Made by a program: the position numbers and the translations under genes. 64,000 bases of DNA from Symbiodinium sp. CCMP2592 (lineage: Eukaryota; Sar; Dinophyceae; Suessiales; Symbiodiniaceae), in the NCBI GenBank assembly GCA_905221615.1, contig CAJNDT010006135.1, forward strand, positions 2,449,226 to 2,513,225, given 5' to 3'. Positions within the stretch are counted from its first letter, which is position 1; each line of letters starts with the position of its first letter. Of the stretch, positions 63,201 through 64,000 are shown in pieces. The notes under the pieces were generated by a model that had not been told where the DNA came from, ran no database searches, and worked only from the letters and a program-made list of their open reading frames with translations.

Positions 63201-63486
63201 GTAGACCCTAAACCCTAAACCCCCATAGATCCCTTTAAGGAACCCCATAGATCCCTTTAATGAGCCCTTTAAGAACCCTTACTAAGTCCCCCTTTTGGAG
63301 TCTCTGGATTCATTCGACTTTGATGTACGGATCCGAGCTTTTGCTCTGAGGCTGCTCAGGGCTCAAGAGCCCGTGCTCCTCCTCCTGAGAATCAAAGGGG
63401 AAAAGGAGGGATCCTTTAAAGGGATCTATAGGGATTCTATAAGGGTATAGGGTTTAGGGGTTTGGGGGTTTAGGGGGTTTAGGGGA

Positions 63487-63596
63487 AAAGGAGGGACCCT
63501 AAATGGGGACCTCTACCCTATAATGGGCTATATAATGGGTATATAATAGCTATATTAACGGTATTTACCTAGGGGTCCTTGTTAAGGGTCCCTCTT
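63487..63596. mobile_element. Foldback element family C, copy 2
   Basis: AAGGAGGGACCCTAAATGGG and CTTGTTAAGGGTCCCTC are inverted ends. The interior is nearly the same as 30941-31050, including ATAATGGGCTATA and AATAGCTATAT. Confidence 0.7.
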
Positions 63597-64000
63597 GGAG
63601 AGAAGCTGAAGTTTCGGGTGGGTATTAAGAGGGTTTAGGGTTTGCAGTTTGGGGTTCCGCGTTTAGGGTTTAGGGCTTAGGGTTTAGAGCTTAGGGTTTA
63701 GACCTTCAGGTTTAGGGTTCGGGGTTTTGGGTTTAGGTTTTAGAGTTTAGGGTTTAGGATTTAGGGTTCGTGTGGCTTTGAGCAGGAGGTTAAGCTAGGA
63801 GCTTGAGGATGTGTTGCGTTCTCAAACAGACTCTCAAAGAAGTGCGCGCGGTTGGGCCCTGTAGTACTTGACAATATCCGGCAGCATCCGGTAAATGTAC
63901 CACAGGCAAAAACATGGCTCAGCGTACCAATGAAATGTACATACATATGCAGCCCTCAACAGGCTCTATACGAACCTGCGAATATGCAACCTTTACTAAT

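Larger units (their letters stand above)
62038..64000. repeat. Telomere-like repeat block, right side
   Basis: TTTAGGG/CCCTAAA words in both orientations (dense at 62640-62770, 62925-63005, 63430-63480, 63630-63770), a TATATGGTTTAGGG variant array at 62660-62765, and CCTTTAAAGGGATC words. Two foldback copies are listed separately. No gene is seen. Confidence 0.8.

Overview
The window looks like nuclear DNA of a dinoflagellate. The evidence is: (i) a 21/22 match to the dinoflagellate trans-spliced leader on the minus strand at 8899-8920; (ii) thousands of bases built from TTTAGGG/CCCTAAA heptamers, the telomere-type repeat used by dinoflagellates and plants; (iii) two genes with predicted short introns, one with a GC-AG boundary and one with a GT-AG boundary; and (iv) two very large Ty1/copia-type polyproteins with CCCH zinc fingers. 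No bacterial-style gene organisation, rRNA gene or convincing tRNA gene was found. A Symbiodiniaceae/Suessiales-like genome is my inference and is not proven.

Layout. 1-8.9 kb, minus strand: a run of five co-oriented, apparently intronless reading frames. They include a DIRS-type tyrosine recombinase, a CCCH-finger protein, a cysteine-pair protein and a gag-like basic protein that runs off the window. Six short hairpins share one 17-nt core and have different but self-complementary flanking stems; five sit just downstream of the genes and one lies inside a gene. A spliced-leader relic lies at the upstream end. 9-17 kb, minus strand: three host-type gene models with introns, separated by AT-rich and microsatellite DNA and ending at a 100-N gap. 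17.1-26.4 kb, minus strand: a decayed Ty1/copia element with two frame breaks and one in-frame stop. 26.9-51.1 kb: a 24-kb stretch without convincing genes, made of degenerate TTTAGGG arrays studded with small inverted-repeat elements, several of them flanked by TA dinucleotides (Stowaway/Tc1-mariner-like). 51.2-62.0 kb, plus strand: a complete, very young copia element with identical 190-bp LTRs, a 5-bp target duplication, an anticodon-loop-type primer binding site and one 3309-codon polyprotein. 62-64 kb: more telomere-like repeat DNA with further copies of the same foldback families.

The most notable observations are the covarying hairpin family of the recombinase cluster; a 2-oxoglutarate/Fe(II)-dioxygenase-like domain between integrase and reverse transcriptase in the young copia element, together with a ~100-residue acidic insertion inside its integrase core and a membrane-spanning C-terminal extension; and eight copies of a TA-flanked foldback element within telomere-like DNA. 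All genes in the left 26 kb are on the minus strand and the only gene on the right is on the plus strand, so the repeat block sits at a divergent strand switch.
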